The translations under genes and the position numbers were made by a program. DNA of 64,000 bases from Delphinapterus leucas (Eukaryota; Chordata; Mammalia; Artiodactyla; Monodontidae): positions 65,153,641 through 65,217,640 of the forward strand of contig NW_022098057.1 of the NCBI RefSeq assembly GCF_002288925.2. Reading direction: 5' to 3'. Below the pieces are notes generated by a model. That model was not told where the DNA came from. It worked only from the letters and a program-made list of their open reading frames with translations, and did not search any database. Below, piece after piece: positions 58,436 through 64,000 of the stretch; position 1 is the first letter of the stretch, and every line of letters begins with the position of its first letter.

Positions 58436-58439
58436 AGGC

Positions 58440-58945
58440 TTCCTTCCAGACTGCACTGCCTTCATGTTCTGACCTCAAGCTGCATCTCTTGACTTAGCTA
58501 TAACTGGGCAAGCAAATACCAATTTCCTCTTCACCCACATATTCGCCACATTCTCACCTGTCATTTACGCACCCTGTTAGCTTGTGGAATGCCCTTGCCA
58601 GTCAAGTTGATTTACCCTTCTTAACCATCCTGTAAGGTACAGCTCAAATGCAGTCATCAATAAATCCCTCCTGGATCTTCCCAGCTGGAAGTAATAGCTT
58701 CTCCCTCTGACCTTCCAAAGTGTCCTATCTGTGCCTCTCTCAGGTATAGTCATCATTTTCTACCTTACAGTTATTTGGGCATATGATTAATACTCTTACA
58801 TGTTTATGATTTCCTTGAGAGCAGAATTATTTCTGATTCATCTCTCTCTTTTTTTCTTTTCTGTATAACACCCCACATAGTACCTACTCCATTGTAGATG
58901 CTAAAAAAATATTTGCTTAATGAATACACAACAAATGAAGGAAGA
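58440..58945 (+). mobile_element. L2 LINE 3' end, sense
   Basis: 'gtggaatgcccttgccagtc', 'aaggtacagctcaaatgcag', 'caataaatccctcctggatc', 'cttgagagcagaattatttc' and 'atatttgcttaatgaataca' trace the L2 3' end in order. Confidence 0.6.
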
Positions 58946-59935
58946 AATGAAGGAAGGCCACCTACAAATCTATACTTCGGACAGGAAAAGAACCCAATTG
59001 CACATATAGTATGAGATACAGTGCAAAACATCCCTATTTTTGGATATATCTCTATTTTGTATAAAATTATTTGATTCCCAAATGTGTCAGCTTTTTAAAG
59101 GGATTTTATGATTGCTTTGGTTTGACATGCAAACCAATAAAGTAAGTGACCTATAAATAAATACGGGCATTTCTCTATTTCTGGTCATTTGCTTAAGCAA
59201 CTGGAAAGAGAATAGAAAAGTGTATATATGTTTGATAGTGCGGGATGATGGTATAATCATAAATGGTTTAACAGTCACAGTCTTTATTTAGAACATCTCC
59301 TTTTCACATTCATGCAGAAGAATTTCATATTCAGTGCATTTAAGATGCACTTAGCACATCTACCTCTTGTACTCATTAAAAGAACACTAATGCTAGTAGC
59401 ATACTTATCAGAAATTATGTACTTTTCTCAATATCTAGAAGAAACAATGCTTAGATAGCCTCTAATAGCAAAGTAGAAAAAAAATGAAAACAAAAATATT
59501 GCTTAGGATGTCCTTAGTAGCTCTGAATAAGTTTTTTCCTTAACATTTATTTAGAAAATCATTCTGATTCCCACAATGGGTTATTTCATTTTGCTTGCTT
59601 TAGATAGCATAACTTTGTACCTGTTAGAGATTTTATACAGACCAGTAAGTTTCTCGTGACCAGTGGGGCTGTTACTTGCGTTGCAGGTCACAACTAGTAT
59701 ATTGTATCTTTTGTATTGGTTTGTATTAAAATAAAAACATTAAATGTTGTGAAAAAATTGCTCTTAAAATAATGTTATTGAAGTTATGAATTATAAGCTG
59801 AGTATGTGCTTAGTTGTTCTGGGGATATATATAACTGGACCATAGAATGTTCTCATCTAATTGCACATAGAAGAAGTAATTTGAAACTCACAACCTATTT
59901 GATAAAGCCGAATTATTTTGTTTTTCCTTTTCAGA
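58946..59935. other. unannotated AT-rich sequence
   Basis: No repeat family or gene recognised. Confidence 0.4.
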
Positions 59936-59938
59936 AAT

Positions 59939-60260
59939 CAGAGATAGGCAAACTTTTTCTATGAAGGACCAGATGCTAAATAGTTTAGGCTTGTGAGCCA
60001 TATACCCTCTGCCGCAAGTACCCCATAGCACAAAAGTAGCTATAGGCAATACATAAACGAATGAGCTGTGTTCCAATAAAACTTTTTTATGGACACTGAA
60101 ATTTGAATTACATATAATGTTAATATATCATGAAATATTATTTTTCTTTGATTTTTTTTCAATTCCTTAAAAATGCAAAAACCGTTCCTAGCTTGTGGCC
60201 CATACAGAAACAGGCAATGGGCCAGATCTGTCTCCTGGACCATAGTTGGCCCACCTCTAT
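59939..60260 (+). mobile_element. hAT-Charlie element (same family as 14032)
   Basis: 'aggcaaactttttctatgaa', 'ggaccagatgctaaatagtt', 'aggcttgtgagccatatacc', 'ggcaatacataaacgaatga', 'gctgtgttccaataaaactt' and 'tagcttgtggcccatacaga', ending 'ggaccatagttggcccacct'. It is the longer form of the family, and nearly full length. Confidence 0.75.
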
Positions 60261-60750
60261 CTTAAATTCTAACTGTAGGTGCAAAAGCCGCTTTTTCTTG
60301 TCTTAAGGCAATTTTGATTAATGGTGGATTTTTAAAATATTACAGGGATTATGTGATGAATTAACAAAAATATTACTGCTAATGCAAAGCCTTGAAAACT
60401 CAGAGTAAAAATTATAAAACAGACTTTACAAACAGCAGGAATATCTTTTATAGGAAAAAATGAGATTTACATTTAACTGCCAAGTACACTTACATTTTAC
60501 AAATTAGGACAAGTGTTGGTAAATTTAAATTATTGATTTTGCTAGGAACTATCCACATTAGAAAATATACTGCAGTCTGTTCTGCAAAGTTAATACTTTT
60601 TTTTTTATTCTTCGTGTACCTCCATAACATTTCACTTATGTCACTTCACTGTAAAAGTTGGTGACAGCACCAAAGTATTGCTATCACTTTATGGAGAATT
60701 ATATTTATCTTCCTTCTGAGAATGTTCAACTCTTTGTTCCTGTACCTATT
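60261..60750. other. unannotated AT-rich sequence
   Basis: Nothing recognised. Confidence 0.4.
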
Positions 60751-61273
60751 GCCTTTTTAAAAATTCTATTCAGCTTTATTGAGGTATAATTGACAAAATT
60801 GTAAGATGTTCAATTTGTACATTGCAATGATTTGATATACATATATAGTGAAAGGATTCCTTCCATCTAGTTAATTAACACATTCAGCACCTCACACACC
60901 TCACGTTTATCTTTTTCTTCTTTTTTTTTTGTAAGAACATTTCAGTTCTACTCGCTTAGAAAATTTCAATTATATAATACAACATTATCAACTGTAGTCA
61001 CCATGTTATACATTAGATACTCAGACCTTATTCATCTTATAGCTGAAAGTTTGCACCCTTTGACCTATTTCTCCCTATTTTCCCCACCCCTGGCCCCTGA
61101 TAACCACTTTTCTACCCTTTGTTTTTATGAGTTTGTCTTTTTTTCTAGGTTCCACATGTAAGTGCTACCATGCAGTATTCGTTGTTCTCTCTCTGGCTTA
61201 TTTCATAATGCCCTCAGGGTCCATCCAAGTTGTTGCAAACAGCAGGAATTCCTTCTCATGGCTGACTATTTCA

Positions 61274-61276
<3 letters not shown>

Positions 61277-61314
<38 letters not shown>

Positions 61315-61346
61315 TGTGTATCGATAGATATAGATAGATAGATAAC
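61277..61346. repeat. (TG)n plus (GATA)n compound microsatellite
   Basis: About 20 TG units (61277-61317), then 'tatcgatagatatagataga' GATA units. It lies inside the antisense L1 between its 3'UTR and ORF2 end. Confidence 0.92.
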
Positions 61347-61462
61347 ATTTTTGCTTTATTCATTATCCATTGACTAATACTTAGGTTGTTTCCATATCTT
61401 GGCTATTGTAAATAATGCTGCAACACACATAGGACTGCAGATGTACCTCTCAGAGATTCTGA

Positions 61463-61828
61463 TTATAGTTCCTTTGGATGTATACCCCGAAGTGGGATTG
61501 CTGGATCATGTGGGACATCTGTTTTTAATTTTTTGAGGAACCTCCATACTGTTTCCAATAATGGTTGTAACAGTTTACATTCCCACCACCAGTGCACAAG
61601 GGTTCCCTTTTCTCCACACCCTGGCGTACACTCGTAATCCCTTGTTTCTCTGATAATAGTCATTTTAGCAGGTGTGAGATGATATATCATTAACGTTGTG
61701 ATTTGCATCCTCTTGATGATTAATGATGTCTGGCACCTTTTCATGAACCTGTTGGCCATTTGTATGTCTTCTTTGGAAAACTTGCTATTCAATTTCACTG
61801 CCCAGTCTTTAACTGGATTGTTTTTCAT
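61463..61828 (-). pseudogene. old L1 ORF2 C-terminal fragment
   Basis: Open for 121 codons with the L1 ORF2 tail signature: '[20 protein letters not shown]', the Cys/His knuckle with a changed residue ('[16 protein letters not shown]'), and '[20 protein letters not shown]'. Truncated at both ends relative to a full ORF2; no function expected. Confidence 0.85.
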
Positions 61829-62180
61829 TTTGTTTTGCTATTGAGTGGTATACTTCATACATTTATAAATTTTGGATATTGAACTCTTATCAGATATAAG
61901 ATTTGCACATATTTTCTCTCATTCCTTAGATTGCCTTTCCCTTTTGTTGATGGTTTCCTTTGTTATACAGAAGCTTTTTAGTTTGATGTAATCCCACTTG
62001 TTTATTTTTGCTTTTGTTGCCTTTGCTTTTGGTGTCAAATGGAAAAAATAATGGCCAAGACCAATGTTAAGGAACGTGTGCTTAACATTAGAGCAATGTT
62101 TTCTTCTAGGAGTTTTATGGTTTCATATCTCAAATTTAAGTCTTCAATCCCTTTGAATTGCCTGTTGCCTTCTAAAGGAT

Positions 62181-62895
62181 TCATCTTTGACATTTAAGTT
62201 TCATTCTTGTATATTAACAGTTGGAAGTACACTGTTTTCTTTTGGATTTGCACCCACTTTCCTAAACTCTAAATATCTAATAATAGCATTTTAATAAGAA
62301 ATAGCAAATGTTTTTATGAACACAGGTGGTACTATACTGAAAATTATGAGAAGAGTCAGAGAAAGGGGCCTTTCATCAAGTAATTTATGTTCAGGTTGAT
62401 ATCCATGTTAACCATTGGATTTCAGTAATAATATATGACACAATTTAAGAAATAACAGAAGATACATAAAATAATATGTAGTCAAAACAGTATAGTATTC
62501 ACATGGCCATTAGCTTGTTTGTCGTGGATGGTGTTTGACCTAGTCAGTTCAAAATGTAAGTAAGGATGTTTGCAAGAAAATACCTGGCATTCATTTTGAC
62601 AGTCTATTTCTGAGCTCCACCTTGACTTAGACCCTCATCCTCGTCCTTTACCCAATCTTTGAGCCATACCTCATCTCACTGTCTTTGATTCAGATTTCAG
62701 TTGCCCAGTTGCTCAAGCATGGAGTGATGGTCAAACATAGAGTGAGTGTCAAGCAGGCAGTGAAAATTTCTATTGTGAAAATTAATTAGTAATAAAAAAT
62801 AGTGTTTTCAAATTTTTGTGAGCCCTATGTGATTAAATGACAAATTATCAGGCCAAGTATTAAGAGCTGTTAGTTCAAAGGAAGTGTAAGGATTA
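62181..62895. other. unannotated sequence
   Basis: No repeat family or gene recognised. Confidence 0.4.
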
Positions 62896-62899
62896 AAGG

Positions 62900-63200
62900 T
62901 AGGGGAATGGATGTATGAAAAGAGTGACACACATTTCCGTTGCGTTGGAGGTGAAACAGGGATACACATAGTGTATTTCAGAAACAGTGAATGGATGGGC
63001 CCAACATCATGGAGAATAGGGCTTGAATGTGCAGTCCTAGAAGAGGAAATTGGAAAAGCATTTTCTGAGCCAGGTTGTAAAGGCTGTCTTTGCCAGGGTG
63101 AATGGAGTTTAGACTTTCTTTCATGAGGCATTAGAAGACATGCAAAGTTTTTGGTAGCAAGGCACATGATGAAAGCAGGACATAATAGTTTAGAAATATT
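62900..63200 (-). mobile_element. possible L2-like ancient repeat, antisense
   Basis: 'gaatggagtttagactttct', 'gaggcattagaagacatgca' and 'gcaaggcacatgatgaaagc' resemble the reversed L2-type block. Weak. Confidence 0.3.
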
Positions 63201-64000
63201 AATGTAAAATCTCTGAAATGACCCTAGAAAATGTTATTTGGCTGATTGATTGTTGCCATGTTGGCAATGAATTTCTTTTGGGTAATCTGAAGGAAGTTTG
63301 AAAGTACCTTTGGAAGTAGAGGAGAAAACTGTAGAATTCAGAGAAAAGTTGGTTGCCTGAAACTAATCTGAAAAGGAAGATTTACTTTTTCAGTGGCCTG
63401 GGCTCCTTAAAATGAACAGGCTTGATAGGTTTTCAGTTTTCAGCCTTGGTCTTACTCTACTCACATACTCTACTCAGCTAGAAAAAAAGAACAAAAATAG
63501 TTGCCTTGTTATCTAAGAACAGTAATCAAAATGCAATGGTATTAGGGAGTGATCAAAGAAAAAAATCATATATTATATGCTATTGCATGTAAGCGTACAC
63601 CTAAATCCAGTGCTACATGGTATTGCAAATTGATTAACAAAACACACCCAAAGAATGAATGAAGCATATAGAATAGCAAAGTTTTTTGACCTAATAAAAG
63701 ATTAAATAAAATTTAGATTTTGAAAAAAGAAAACAAGTTTGCTGACTCTTAAATTTGCAGGGTAAAATTAAACATAATGATTCTGTATTCTTCCCTCTCC
63801 ACCTTCACAGTCTTCTGGCTTCTCGTAGACACATGACAGTTTTTAAAGCAGGGATAAAGATCAGGTATTGATTGTTAGATATTGATTATCTTAATTAATT
63901 TTCAAACTTGAAACTAATACCCTGTGAAATAAGATGAAATATTTAGATCAACAAGGAAGCAGTAAAGATGTTACTTTCAGATTATAAATTTCCATTTATT
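63201..64000. other. unannotated AT-rich sequence
   Basis: No repeat family or gene recognised up to the window end. Confidence 0.4.

Larger units (their letters stand above)
60755..62180 (-). mobile_element. old L1 (L1M-like), antisense, 3' part
   Basis: L1 3'UTR ('tcagctttattgaggtataa', 'caacattatcaactgtagtc', 'aggttccacatgtaagtgct') is followed by reversed late ORF2. A remnant of ORF2 lies at 61463-61828 ('[20 protein letters not shown]', '[18 protein letters not shown]'), 121 codons open. It is more diverged than the cetartiodactyl-type L1s. A compound microsatellite lies inside. The far 5' end fades near 62.18 kb. Confidence 0.85.

Noticed and set aside
1..64000. Search for CRISPR arrays, operons, phage or bacterial mobile elements
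   Set aside because: Nothing of this kind; repeat content and base composition are mammalian throughout.
1..64000. Search for endogenous retroviral coding regions
   Set aside because: Only solo LTRs (two MLT1 and one possible other) were seen; all reverse transcriptase remnants belong to L1.

Overview
This is mammalian nuclear DNA, most likely from a cetacean (whale or dolphin). It is AT-rich and carries six copies of a GC-rich, tRNA-derived SINE of the CHR type that is abundant in cetacean genomes, plus one copy of an older CHR-type form. It also carries LINE-1 copies of the cetartiodactyl kind on a background of ancient mammalian repeats (L2, MIR, MLT1, hAT-Charlie, Tigger/MER2). I find no host protein-coding exon, rRNA or tRNA gene, CpG island, CRISPR array or operon that I can support. 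The window reads as a gene desert or the inside of a very large intron.

Layout. From 1 to 4.7 kb there is an old L2 split by a young SINE, a fragment of an old L1-type repeat, and an MLT1 LTR. From 4.73 to 10.62 kb there is a near full-length L1 on the + strand with 5'UTR, ORF1, ORF2 and a short G-rich 3'UTR; both ORFs are broken, so it cannot move itself. From 11 to 15.5 kb come an L2 piece, a twin-primed (inverted) L1 with a 17-bp target duplication, a nested stack (old LINE, hAT element, short palindrome, SINE), and another MLT1. From 15.5 to 30 kb there are microsatellites, L2 and MIR remnants, one SINE and a long old L1-type repeat, with sparse sequence at 25.3-29 kb. From 30.4 to 35.2 kb there is an L2 containing a 100-N assembly gap in a polypyrimidine tract, then two 5'-truncated L1 copies with target duplications. 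From 35.7 to 41 kb lie an unassigned repeat, MIRs, a MER5-like element, a MER2-type Tigger, an L1 tail and a SINE. From 43.4 to 44.8 kb three retroinsertions sit close together. From 47.3 to 53 kb repeats are sparse, apart from an LTR-like segment at 51.1 kb and an L2. The final 10 kb has L2, MIR, a SINE, two hAT remnants and an old antisense L1 (60.75-62.18 kb) carrying a TG/GATA microsatellite.

The genes here do not work together as a system; the biology is retrotransposition. L1 ORF2 protein is the known source of reverse transcriptase for SINEs of this type. The SINEs and younger L1s show its marks: A-rich tails, target-site duplications of about 13-19 bp, 5' truncation and one 5' inversion. 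The most unusual local structure is an 18-bp-arm near-palindrome at 14.2-14.5 kb, created inside an hAT relic and later split by a SINE. I did not find an undescribed biological system. Repeat family names come from recognition of sequence patterns, not a database search; subfamily names are tentative.
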